DNA of 64,000 nucleotides from Auanema rhodensis. Its lineage: Eukaryota > Nematoda > Chromadorea > Rhabditida > Rhabditidae. The notes below the pieces were generated by a model. That model worked only from the letters and a program-made list of their open reading frames with translations. It ran no database searches and was not told where the DNA came from. The stretch is taken from NCBI GenBank assembly GCA_964057225.1, contig OZ059900.1:6582501-6646500 (forward strand), given 5' to 3'. The position numbers and the translations under genes are program-made. Below, one piece after another: positions 47,301 through 56,599 of this stretch (position 1 is its first letter; each line of letters starts with the position of its first letter).

Positions 47301-47557
47301 AGTGGTTAAGGAGTTGGACTCGAAATCCAATGGGCGTTGCCTGCGTAGGTTCGAATCCTGCTCGCTGCGAAATTTTTTGGGTTCTTCCAGATTTTTTTGA
47401 GAAACATTTTCAAATGCCTGTATTATTCTTCTGAAAATGAATTTGCTGGAATGAGCAGCGATGTCCGAGTGGTTAAGGAGTTGGACTCGAAATCCAATGG
47501 GCGTTGCCTGCGTAGGTTCGAATCCTGCTCGCTGCGAAATTTTTTGGGTTCTATTGA

Positions 47558-47749
47558 GTTTTTGAACAAGCGAGCCCCAGTAATTCGCACAGTTTTAGGT
47601 GTAAATTTGAAAATATGCACCCGCTTGATGCAGCAGGAGTGACAGATAGGAAAAAAATTGATCGCTTGATTACTGAGTTTTCCACGATTCAGCCTATAGT
47701 AGATCATGTGAGTCAGCGAATGTTTGGTTTTGAATGCTCGGATGAATAG
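47558..47749 (+). CDS. Probable terminal exon of an unidentified protein, abutting the tRNA array
   Basis: A 63-codon frame with no start needed runs from a possible acceptor (ttctattgag, ending at 47,557) to TAG at 47,747-47,749. The C-terminal part has ordinary protein composition and looks helical (DAAGVTDRKKIDRLITEFST then IQPIVDHVSQRMFG). I do not recognise the family. An AATAAA signal follows at 47,893-47,898. The tRNA array ends at 47,551, only a few bases before the acceptor, so the rest of the gene is not next to it. This may be a gene broken by the array or a displaced exon. A chance ORF is possible. Confidence 0.35.
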   Translation, partial: VFEQASPSNSHSFRCKFENMHPLDAAGVTDRKKIDRLITEFSTIQPIVDHVSQRMFGFECSDE

Positions 47750-48169
47750 TTTTTTGAATATTTTGTATAATTATTCTTTGAAACGTTGTTATGAGACATT
47801 TGCATGATTAATTTCATCATAATATTTACTATCTTTCAGGATCTTTTATCTGAGAGTCTCTTATATGTACCTTGTTACCAATTTTTATGGATAATAAACG
47901 TTTATTTCTCTCTCTCGTTTTATAAGCCTAAAAATATTATTTATAAAAATATGTAATATAAATTATAGTCATTTTATTTTCATCAATGCGCTTGTGGATA
48001 AAAAAAGTAATTGAATTAAATTTATCAGATACAACGAGTGTTTATATCAATACAGTGGTGGTAACTTGTTTCTTGCGCTAATAGGCGACGCAGGACATCA
48101 ATGTATTGCATGCGTAATCCGTAGTTTGCTAAAAGTATAGAATTTGTGTATTTCTAGGTAATATCTGTG
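47750..48169. other. AT-rich sequence, no gene seen
   Basis: This stretch holds the AATAAA at 47,893-47,898 and otherwise AT-rich sequence with no open frame worth reporting. Confidence 0.5.
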
Positions 48170-48490
48170 CTAAAGTTCATTATTGTAAAGAAACTCAAGT
48201 ATAAAATATAATATTGATCTAGTCAATATTTTAATGGTAAAATATGATAAACCTTCTTCTGCAAGATGCCATTCAACGCTCCAGTCAATTGAATGGCTGA
48301 GGAAAAAGCGTCTTTGCAATTCTCTTGTCCGTGGTCGCAAAGAAATAATGGTAGAGCTTGGTTCATCTTTTCCAACGGTTTTGAAATAAGCTGAAAGCAT
48401 ACTATGATTAAATATAAACCGAAAAAAATGCGCTTTCAAAGCAATCACATCTTTTCGAAGGGGTGAGTATTGCATTTCATTTGATGTCAT
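48170..48490 (-). CDS. Unidentified ORF, possible exon
   Basis: This 106-codon minus-strand frame starts at ATG. Its first 85 residues look protein-like, with mixed charged and hydrophobic composition (for example RTRELQRRFFLSHSIDWSVE). The C-terminal end becomes Leu/Ile/Phe-rich AT-driven sequence, which suggests an exon that ends earlier. A donor-like GTAAGA lies just upstream of the ATG. No family is recognised and no neighbouring exon is obvious. Confidence 0.25.
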   Translation of the reverse strand: MTSNEMQYSPLRKDVIALKAHFFRFIFNHSMLSAYFKTVGKDEPSSTIISLRPRTRELQRRFFLSHSIDWSVEWHLAEEGLSYFTIKILTRSILYFILEFLYNNEL

Positions 48491-49900
48491 TCTTACCGTG
48501 AATAGCTTATCAAAGAAGCTGAAACAGTTGAAACATGACCATTTTCCATCGTCCAGTTCTTTTCCACCACCCAGATGTCATACTGTTCAATCTATTAATA
48601 TCAGATATATTTTTGGTTAGAGTGGTAGATAATTCCTAAATTCATTTCTTGTTTCAAAAATTCAATAATACTCGAGCAAACTACGGTACATGATCGTTGT
48701 CTAGTCAATTTTTCAAAATTTTGATCATTGGTTATAGTGGAAGATATTTTCTATATTCACATCTTGTTGTAGTTTGTTGATTCAGCTATGATCGGTAATA
48801 ACTTTATATAATATTTCCCGCTTTTTGTTTTCGTATTATATTGAGATTATACATTCTCCGAGATAGTAGTATTTGTTTATTTTTCATATTTGCGTTAGTT
48901 CACAATTTTTGTTTTATTCCTTTTTTTTATTTTTAGCTGTATTAATCAATTCAATTAGAATGAGAGATTTTCAGAATTCGACAGATGTATTATACAGTAA
49001 GTATATATTTATCTTTTTACAATCTTTACATTATATTTCTCTAAGTTGGCTATTCTCTCTCTCTACAATTTTTCGATTCAAGTTAGTTTTCTCCTTTGTG
49101 TAGAATTGAATAAGTAGTTCCAAATATTTAGAACCAGGAAAACAATATCGAATGTCAAGTTTCAAAAGGCAATTTCAAGTTTGTTAATATTCTTGGAGCG
49201 AATGCAATGAAAAAATTGAAGTTGTCTATCGATGTTGATTGGAATAAAAACATGTTTAAGCTTATAAAACAATAAACATTTTTAAATAAAAATAAGTTGA
49301 AATAAAGTATCTAAAAATGTATATGTATATAATAAGTGTAATCTATATAACACAATCGTAATTTCTTTCATAATCACTCAGTTTTTTCTCCAAAAACTGT
49401 ATTCAGAATAGGTACGTTGAAAGAAATTTTAACATTATGATTTTAAAAAAAATGAAAAAATAACTTGGGCCATTAAGAGGATAAAATTAAAAAAACAATT
49501 TCCGTCCCATATTCACAAAGATTTCTCAAACTGGTCATTTTAATATTGGCTTTTTCTTTATTTAAATCTTATCATAGGATGAGTTTTCTTTCAGAAAATT
49601 CCAGAAATTTTCGAAAATTCATGAGATAATGGGCAACTTTGATCAGAAACTTGTATCCAATAACTAAAACTAGAATGTAAGCTTCTCACTATTGATATTA
49701 ATTTAAGAAAAAATTTAAATTATAAAGAAATATGTTGATAGTTCAGAACAAAATACACATACATACACACCAAATCTTTTGTGGTTTATTATCAATAAAT
49801 TGATTGTTTCATCTGAATAATATATTATATTATTTTATATATTATAGATATCATACATACTACATTCCAGTCTATTTGAAGTTTACATAGAAAACAGATC
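48491..49900. other. AT-rich intergenic sequence with repeat fragments
   Basis: No gene is seen. About 30 bp at 48,573-48,605 matches, in reverse complement, the outer end of the palindrome at 49,901, so the palindromic element has a separate fragment here. A diverged direct repeat (ggttagagtggtag.. and ggttatagtggaag..) lies at about 48,615 and 48,727. Confidence 0.5.
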
Positions 49901-49930
49901 TGATATTAATAGATTGAATAGTATAACATC

Positions 49931-49990
49931 TTGGTGTAGTTGATGTGTTCCAGGTTAGTTGAAAACTTTCGTTGGTTCAAATCCTCTCTA
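49931..49990 (+). other. Second tRNA-like sequence near the outer end of the palindrome
   Basis: Box A-like ttggtgtagttga (49,931-49,943) and box B-like ggttcaaatcc (49,974-49,984) are separated as in a tRNA. The mirrored copy has ggatttgaacc at 52,435-52,445. No full cloverleaf is evident. Confidence 0.4.
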
Positions 49991-50261
49991 AGAAATTTAT
50001 AAAAACAAAAAATCTCTCTCTTTCTCTTACTCTCTCTCTCTCTCTCTCTATAAATATCTATCCTTACTTGAATCTTGAAACATCTCTAAAAAATAAATTC
50101 TAAAATACGATATCAACTTCAGAAAACTTCGATTCCAGCAAAAACTTGATAAAAGTTTACTAAATACAAATTATCCAAAAATTTCTGAAATATTCAACTT
50201 TTTAAGTTTATAACAAACATTATTCTCTATTAATCTAGAGGATATGATATAGACTACTATG

Positions 50262-50330
50262 AGCAGTATGGCCTAATGGTCTACTGCATGGATTGCAGGA
50301 TACGCTACAGGGTTCGATACCTTTCTCTGT
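50262..50330 (+). other. tRNA-like sequence in the left arm of the palindrome
   Basis: The sequence contains a box A-like motif (tggcctaatggtc, from 50,268) and a box B-like motif (ggttcgatacc, 50,311-50,321) at tRNA-like spacing. A stem CTGCA/TGCAG sits where an anticodon stem would be, but its loop is only five nt and no acceptor stem pairs. It looks like a degenerate tRNA or tRNA-derived SINE head. Confidence 0.5.
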
Positions 50331-52085
50331 TTTTTAAGAAAATCAATATCAAATCGAGAATCCAAAAAACGGTCGAATGGATTTGGACTGTGAAAAAACG
50401 TTCTTTTTCAAAGTTTTGAGCTTTGTAGCTCAGTTAGAAATTAATATTTTTCATTTTTGATTAAATGGACAAATTGTGGGAGATGAACTCTTTCATCTCA
50501 CCAAATCTTAATAGCCTATCTGGTCTAGTATAGAAGTTGTAGCCTCACAAAGATGAGATATAAAATCAAAAACGTGACTTTGAAACGTTATATCTCCTTA
50601 ACTGTTGAGTTTTTCTGAAAACTTTTTGGGAATCTGAACTCTACGTGAAAAGATCTCTTAGAAAAGCTGCTTATATTAACGATTGGAGTAGTTTGAACTT
50701 TCGGAAAATAGAAAATTCGGCCAATTTCCGGTTGGAGAAATAAAAATTGAGAGTTTTTTAAAAATTGAGGGTGCTTTCTGATAGAACTTGAAATGCTGAT
50801 TTCAAATATAACAAGCAAATAACTCCATTCTCACTTTGAAAGGAGTTATGAGACTTTATATGTTTTGATATTTCGCATTCAGAATCCATATCTACCTTCA
50901 GACGGCATTTGAGGAAATTTTAGTTAGCAGAATCGTTTTCTACGTGTCTGTTTTACTTAGTCAACTTAGTTTCAAATCATTTTGTTCGAATTTTCAATTT
51001 TCGATCAAATGGTCCAAATCCATGTACTACCCCCTTACCTACTTTTTCATCAAAGTTGACCATCATCACATGAACTTTTAAGATTTTCACAAGTTTTTTG
51101 TTGATTTCCAATTTGAAACAACTTCTAACTTGAGAGATTTGTAATGAAAGCAGTGTTCCACGAGAATCGGAATAGTCACAAGTTTTAGGTTAACAAGATT
51201 TGTTGAGCATCTGAATAATTGTTAGATGAGACAATCATTTCTTGAACTTTCAAAGTATATTCATTAATTCTTTTCTAATATCTTTAATTCTTATTTTTAT
51301 AAAATATAAGTAAAGAAAAAAACTTGTGAAAATCTTAAAATTTCATGTGATGATGGTCAACTTTGATGAAAAAGTAGGTAAGGGGGTAGTACATGGATTT
51401 GGACCATTTGATCGAAAATTGAAAATTCGAACAAAATGATTTGAAACTAAGTTGACCAAGTAAAACAGACACGTAGAAAACGATTCTGCTAACTAAAATT
51501 TTCTCAAATGTCGTCTGAAGGTAGATATGGCCTTCTGAATGCGAAATATCAAAACATATAAAGTCTCATAACTCTTTTCACAGTGAGAATAAAGAAATTT
51601 GCTTTTCATATTTGAAATCAGCATTTCAAGCTCTATCAGAAAGCACCCTCAATTTTTAAAAAACTGGAAATTTTTATTTCTCAATCCAGAAATTGGCCGA
51701 ATTCTCGATTTTTCAAAATTTCAAACTACTCCAATCTTCAATTTAGGTAGCTTTTCTAAAAGATCTTTCTGCGTAGAGTTCAGATCCGCAAAACGTTTTC
51801 AGAAAAACTCAACAGTTAAGGTGATATAGCGTTTCAAAGTCACGTTTTTAATTTTATATCTCATCTTTATGAGGCTATAACTTCTATACTAGACCTGATA
51901 GGATACCAACTTTTGATGACATCAAAGAGTTCATCTTCCACCGCCAGGCTGATTAATCAAAATTAAAAAATATTAATTTTTAACTGAGTTACGTAGCTCA
52001 AAAGTTCAAAAAAAAGGACTTTTCACAATTCAAATCTATACGACCGTTTTTTGGATTCTCGATTGATATTGATTTTCTTAAAAAA

Positions 52086-52156
52086 CTGATCCTGGTATCG
52101 AACCCTGTAGCGTATCCTGCGATCCATGCAGTAGACCATTAAGCCATACTGTTCAG
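52086..52156 (-). other. tRNA-like sequence in the right arm of the palindrome
   Basis: This is the inverted counterpart of 50,262-50,330, with box B-like sequence at 52,094-52,104 on the minus strand. Confidence 0.5.
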
Positions 52157-52518
52157 AATAGTTAGGATTTCTTCTTCTAGTTCAATCAGGAATGATGTTT
52201 TTTTTTAACTTAAAAATTCAATATCAGAACCGTCCGAAAGTTTTCATATTGACAAGTTTCGTCCCGAATTTTAAGGTTTTCCTGGCAGATCTTATCAATA
52301 TGATTCGAGTTTATAGAGAAACTTTGAAGTTATAGATTTCATTTCGAGTAGAAGAGATAAGCACATAGAGTTACAGAGAGAGAGAGAGAGAGAGTGAAAG
52401 AGTTTTTTTGTTTTTTTTTCAACATTCTTAGAGAGGATTTGAACCAATGAGAGTTTTTCACTGACCTGGAACACATCAAATACACCAAGATGTTATATTA
52501 CTCAATCTATTAATATCA

Positions 52519-53051
52519 ATTAACTTTTCAAGGCAAACTTTATTTTGTAATTTGAAAGACTTTGTGATTTGTCATTAAAAATTTTGATCACTTTGTTGTA
52601 CAAGCATTCATGCTCCAGAAATCTTGTAGAGCAAAAGGGTGCTTCACATGTTTATTCTTCAAATATTAATATGATATATGAATATATATTCAATTTATCG
52701 ACTTTTGATAAAAACAGTATATTGTAAATTCAAATTAATCGATAACGATGGTTAAATTTTTGAAAAACATTATTAGAATTTTAATAAGAAATAATACATT
52801 TTTCTTATTATTATCATTTAGTGTTTGTTCTATTCAAATATAATAAATGTTTATTCCAAAAACAAAGCAATTCACAAGTAGAGTTGAAACATGTGTTTCA
52901 GATTTGTATTTTCACTTCAACATCAACAAAATTCAAAAATAAGTTCTGTTCATGAGATGTGAAATAGTAATAAATATACATTTTATAAATAAATTTTCAG
53001 TTTATTTTGTTTTGTTTCATATGCTGTGTCCCAATTTGTATTTTATCTGTA
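52519..53051. other. AT-rich sequence including the 3' UTR of the PACSIN gene
   Basis: No ORF is seen. The minus-strand AATAAA at 53,001-53,006 lies 46 bp after the PACSIN stop codon and is its likely polyadenylation signal. Confidence 0.6.
53001..53006 (-). terminator. Polyadenylation signal of the PACSIN gene
   Basis: AATAAA on the minus strand, 46 bp downstream of the stop codon at 53,052-53,054. Confidence 0.55.
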
Positions 53052-55003
53052 TCATGCTACTTGAACATAGCTGAATGGAAATAGACCAGACTGTAATGAG
53101 GTTATTGAAATGTATATAACAATTTGTTTTACCTCTCCATTTGGTTTACGCCCAGTGCACCAACCTAAGCTATCTGGGGGTGACAACAGTTCTATTATTT
53201 CGCCTTCAAAAAAATATGTAAAGATTCATTTTGATTAAATTTTAAAAACTGATTTGAGATTAAATTTGAAGAGATTTATCAAAAATTGAAAAATAATATC
53301 ATTCAAATCAAGATAAAAACCAAAATATGTTTGTTTTCACCTTTTTCTAGAGAAATCTCATCGCTTTCTACCGACGTATAGTCGTAAAGAGCGGTTGCTG
53401 AGGAGTTTCCATTCGACTTGTTAATAGGTAATGGTGTTCTATAAGCTGGAATTTTTGTGTAGGCAAAGCAATCGTTGTAGTCGCTGTGTTTTGCTGAATC
53501 TTAAAATTTTTAATGTATTTTGTCGATATAAGTATGCTTTGAAACCTCTATCAGAGCTATTTGCAGATATTGGTCGATTTTCCGAAGGAATTTCATCAGT
53601 AGAATTATTGTCAGCTGTCTGATTCCATCCATTGGACTGAAAATTACAAATAAGATGTTGCATATATGTTTATAATACCTGAGCCGAATTTTGACGAGAA
53701 GCTTCTACGTGCGTTTTACTTACTATATCATCGGATTTTATGGTTTGCTTCATAAGTACTACTTCATCTGTATTTTTCTTGCTGTTCGTATTTCTTCCAC
53801 TGATATTTCTCATTTCGGGTGAATAGTCCTATATAACTATGATTATATACCTATTATCCTGCTCGTGAAATACCTCAAATTCCGGCCATTTTGTAGGTGC
53901 TTCAACCCCATTTCTTTTAGACCATTTTATCATATCAGCCGTGAGCGCAGTAGAGTCAAGGCTTCTCAACGTTTTATCAAGTTCATTGTGATGATGAACA
54001 AATCTTCAAATATATTTTAATGAGAAATTAAAATTCAATAACTTATACTCTTACTTATCATTATTTATCAGTTCAGATAATATAATCTCTGTTGATTTCA
54101 TTTGATCAATAAAGAAATTACAGCGATTCAGCTCATTAGCCTGGCATTTTTCAAAAACAAAAGTCATGCTTTCAATGTACGGAGTTCTGAAATAAATATG
54201 CTAACTTCATATTCCGATTAATAAGTCTACCTGTACTGCGTTAACTCATTCAATATTCTTTGATAATCTTCGCGAGTTTTACGAGTCTCTTCCTTGCATT
54301 TTTTTAATCGGTCTTGTAATTTTTGAGCTGTGTCTTGGGAGATAGAAGTATCAGCTTTTGAGTTCTGTACTGCAACTTCAGCAGTTTTTTCCATACTGCA
54401 AGCGTTATGATATTGTTTCTTGTAATTCTCCATTTTATCATGAATTTTTTTCCAATGTCTTTGTGCCTGAAACTCGAAATTTCAAACATTTCATGTTATT
54501 TGATATCTCTTTACCTTTTCAAACTCATCTTCTATTTCTCTGCATTCTTTTGGGGCTCGGAAAGCAGAAATATGATAATTTTCTTTACGGAACGAAGATA
54601 TATCCTTTACAACCTTTTCTACAAGATTGCGCCGAACATCGTCATGAACACTGGCTAAAGAGTCTGCTTCAGAAATAATTCCTTGCCAAGCAGTTCGAAT
54701 GCTGCTATCAGTTGTTATACTGAAATAGTTGAAATCTAATACTTTTAAAAAGATATTGTTCAAACTCAATTGAATGATTTCTCCATTTTTCAGTGAACAT
54801 GTTTAACGATTTAATGTATTTTGCCTCCAAATCAGCTCTTTCTTTCAGCATTTTCGAGTAATCTTCCAACTGATCAATGCCATCCTAATGAAAATTGTAA
54901 ATAATTTAATGTATAAAAATCTATCAACTCTCACTTTAATACGTCGAACATTATTCTTGAAGCATCCGATCTCCCAAAATCCGGGGGTTTGAACGTGTGC
55001 CAT
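53052..55003 (-). CDS. PACSIN: PACSIN/syndapin (F-BAR and SH3 protein), 11 exons
   Basis: Syndapins bend membranes with an F-BAR dimer and recruit dynamin and N-WASP through an SH3 domain during endocytosis. I assign exons at 55003-54935, 54884-54766, 54719-54515, 54466-54231, 54186-54055, 54003-53874, 53828-53679, 53636-53546, 53493-53341, 53203-53133 and 53090-53052. They join in frame to 464 codons, normal for the family. F-BAR spans about residues 8-297, opening with GFWEIGCFKNNVRRIK, including FRKENYHISAFRAPKE and KKQYHNACSMEKTAE, and ending in KWPEFE. The linker of about 110 residues is rich in Asn and Ser and shows no NPF motif. SH3 spans about 408-464: ALYDYTSVESDEISLEKGE, LGWCTGRK and GLFPFSYVQVA. 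Most introns are 44-55 nt; those before exons 10 and 11 are 137 and 42 nt. Exon 2 uses a weak donor, GTTTGA. The start is the first ATG, matching the family N-terminus. Confidence 0.92.
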
Positions 55004-56277
55004 ACATACAGAACTTGAGTGAGCTATTCAGCCACCTATAAAGTATAACTAATCGAAAAAGTATTTCAAATATAAGAGAATATATTTGCATACACCAAAG
55101 AATATGATATTTTAAATGAAATATAGAAAAGACAACAAGGATGAAAAAAATTCAAAAATCAAAGGTCATTTCAATAAATTCGTTTTATAATCATCTTCGA
55201 TAGCTTTCTTACTTGTCAATTAAACAAATATTTGGTGAAGAATAAAATGGCGTGAACGTCGAAACTATTGATTAAAGTGAAAATCAAAAAAAGAGAAATG
55301 TTTCTCAAATATTAAAAGCTTGTATTTAATCGAAAAAAAACATAGAAACAATAACATTAAAACAGTAACAAATTCATATTTTTTTCTTCTATTCAATGAA
55401 AAAAAATAAAAATTGGTTTGCTACGATCAAAATAAAGATAAATATGAACGAAAACGCATAGTTTATTTTTCATTTGATGAGTGCAGTAAAAAAATTGTTG
55501 ATAATTGGTCAGGTGCTTTAATATAAATTCATTTTGACGTCTCTACCTGTTCTGCACTATGTACACACTCTTCTACACATCTAGTGAAAACCATATACAA
55601 TGAGCTCAATCATGCGCAACAGTTATCAATTTATTGAATTAAAATCAATATTTGATAAAAAAGAATTATAAATTATACATATGAGTTATATATGCATAAG
55701 CGTATGAACTGGACTAAAGATCCTCAGAGAAAACAATATTTTTTGATTTCAATTACAAAATCACGGGAATGATTCAAGCAATTTTTGAAAAAAATTTGTT
55801 CGTTCGGATTGAAATGGGTAAGTCTGTTGAAAATAGTTTGAAAACATAGCTTGTTGAGAAAAACGCTGAAAGCTCGCGTTACAAGCTGAGTAAACATAAA
55901 GACAAAAAATTTTCAAAAAAATGGAGAAGACACAGACTAAGAAAGTGCGGAAAGATTCTATTGTGAGCAAGAACGAGAAAGGATATAGTAGGAATAAACT
56001 GGAAGCTGTGGTATTGTTAAATTAGTGAAGCACGCCAAAATTTGTGAGAAGTGATGAAAACGGAAAATAATAAGAGTGAGGAGATCTGCATGAGTATGCA
56101 AAAGAAATATGAAAAAGGCCGGCACGTAGATTGATAAATAAACAGTTCACAGTTATAAGAGAATTAGGCAAGTATGAGAAAATAAGATATGAAGTGAGTA
56201 GGAGATACGTTTTCAAAAGCCCCAACATCGTTGCCCGCAAGAGATAAGAGGTCTGGAGAAAAGGCAAACTGATAGAA
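55004..56277. other. Intergenic, upstream of the PACSIN gene
   Basis: AT-rich, with no ORF I can support. The PACSIN promoter and any 5' untranslated exon should lie here on the minus strand, but I see no clear TATA box or initiator. Confidence 0.5.
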
Positions 56278-56553
56278 TTATGTGATAGGCAACGTAAGAA
56301 CGGAATAAGAGATAAAAAGCAAGAAACTAAAAATTAGAATGATAATACCTAACAACATAACAATAGTTTTCAATCCGTCTACAACAGCAAAGTCTGACAT
56401 TTCTTCATTTTCTGGTTCAAAAACTTTAGCGAAGCGGAATGAAAGAAAAAACAAATAAGGCAATGAGCGGACAAAATAGGGAACACAAAACAGTTCGACC
56501 CGCCCACCCTCATCACCATCGCTGACAACGAGTTTGGAGGATTTTCAAGCAGC
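56278..56553 (-). CDS. Unidentified ORF fragment with a hydrophobic C-terminal part
   Basis: A minus-strand open frame without an early ATG reads a charged N-terminal part, a Phe/Leu-rich stretch and then the polar segment VFEPENEEMSDFAVVDGLKT, followed by a membrane-like hydrophobic run to a stop at 56,278. A donor-like GTATTA follows VVDGLKTIVMLL. The DGLKT segment before a hydrophobic helix is loosely like acyltransferase-3 (NRF-6-type) proteins, but no flanking exon supports this. It may be a single exon, a relic or chance. Confidence 0.2.
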
Positions 56554-56599
56554 GCATTGATGAAACTAGCATCAGCTTCCAAAACTAGTGCTTAGATCA

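Larger units (their letters stand above)
37425..47536 (+). tRNA. tRNA-Ser(CGA) genes, plus block 4 (59 full-length copies)
   Basis: Starts: 37425, 37592, 37759, 37926, 38093, 38260, 38428, 38596, 38764, 38931, 39098, 39266, 39434, 39602, 39933, 40100, 40268, 40435, 40602, 40770, 40938, 41106, 41437, 41604, 41772, 41939, 42106, 42273, 42440, 42607, 42775, 42942, 43109, 43276, 43443, 43610, 43778, 43945, 44112, 44280, 44447, 44614, 44781, 44948, 45115, 45282, 45449, 45616, 45784, 45951, 46118, 46285, 46453, 46620, 46787, 46954, 47121, 47288, 47455; each is 82 nt. The structure is as in block 1, with anticodon CGA throughout. Variants: 40100, 41604 and 42607 share a C-to-G change after the variable arm; 39098 and 42106 have TTCGAG in the D arm; 38596 and 47121 have single changes. 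A T6 terminator follows each copy. Confidence 0.93.
27838..47551. repeat. Rearranged array of 167-168-bp units with tRNA-Ser(CGA) genes (about 105 units)
   Basis: The units alternate between orientations. One degenerate copy (minus) lies at 27,845. A plus block spans 29,373-30,291, a minus block 30,710-33,467, a minus block 34,134-37,346, and a plus block 37,425-47,536. By reading I count 95 full-length genes (5 + 14 + 17 + 59) and about 10 damaged ones. The 85-bp spacer is unrelated to that of array 1 and has recurrent variants: aaatttttt or taatttttt after the gene, gcaacattttcaaaag or gaaatattttcaaatg, and gaaacggaattagctg or gaaaatgaatttgctg. Units sharing rare variants lie 1,504 or 3,424 bp apart, which shows that multi-unit blocks were duplicated. 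Confidence 0.95.
49901..52518. repeat. 2.6-kb palindromic (fold-back) element
   Basis: The left arm (49,901-51,101) and right arm (51,318-52,518) are reverse complements of one another over about 1.2 kb with scattered substitutions and small indels, around a spacer of about 216 bp. The outermost arm sequence begins tgatattaatagattgaata. Each arm carries a CT/GA microsatellite (about 50,025-50,052 and 52,376-52,396) and two tRNA-like Pol III promoter sequences. The only ORFs are mirror images of about 76 codons, one per arm (50,588-50,818 and 51,599-51,829). No transposase is visible. It may be a non-autonomous fold-back transposon or an inverted duplication of a tRNA-related repeat. Confidence 0.8.

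Noticed and set aside
29320-47330. Dozens of 63-136-codon ORFs in the CGA array
   Set aside because: They are also antisense reads through tRNA-Ser(CGA) units and spacers and recur with the array period.
1-47551. Centromeric-type satellite DNA (monomers near 170 bp)
   Set aside because: The unit length is suggestive, but every unit carries a structurally intact Pol III gene with a terminator, which better explains the conservation. A chromatin role is not excluded.
1-47551. tRNA-derived SINE cluster
   Set aside because: Copies are head-to-tail with constant spacers, no poly(A) or target duplications, and an intact acceptor stem, unlike dispersed SINEs.
50588-51829. Mirror-image 76-codon ORFs in the palindrome arms as a transposon gene
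   Set aside because: The frame is present in both arms because the arms are copies. Composition is Phe/Ser/Lys-rich and no catalytic motif is visible.
54358-54678. 106-codon plus-strand ORF
   Set aside because: It is antisense to PACSIN exons 3-4.
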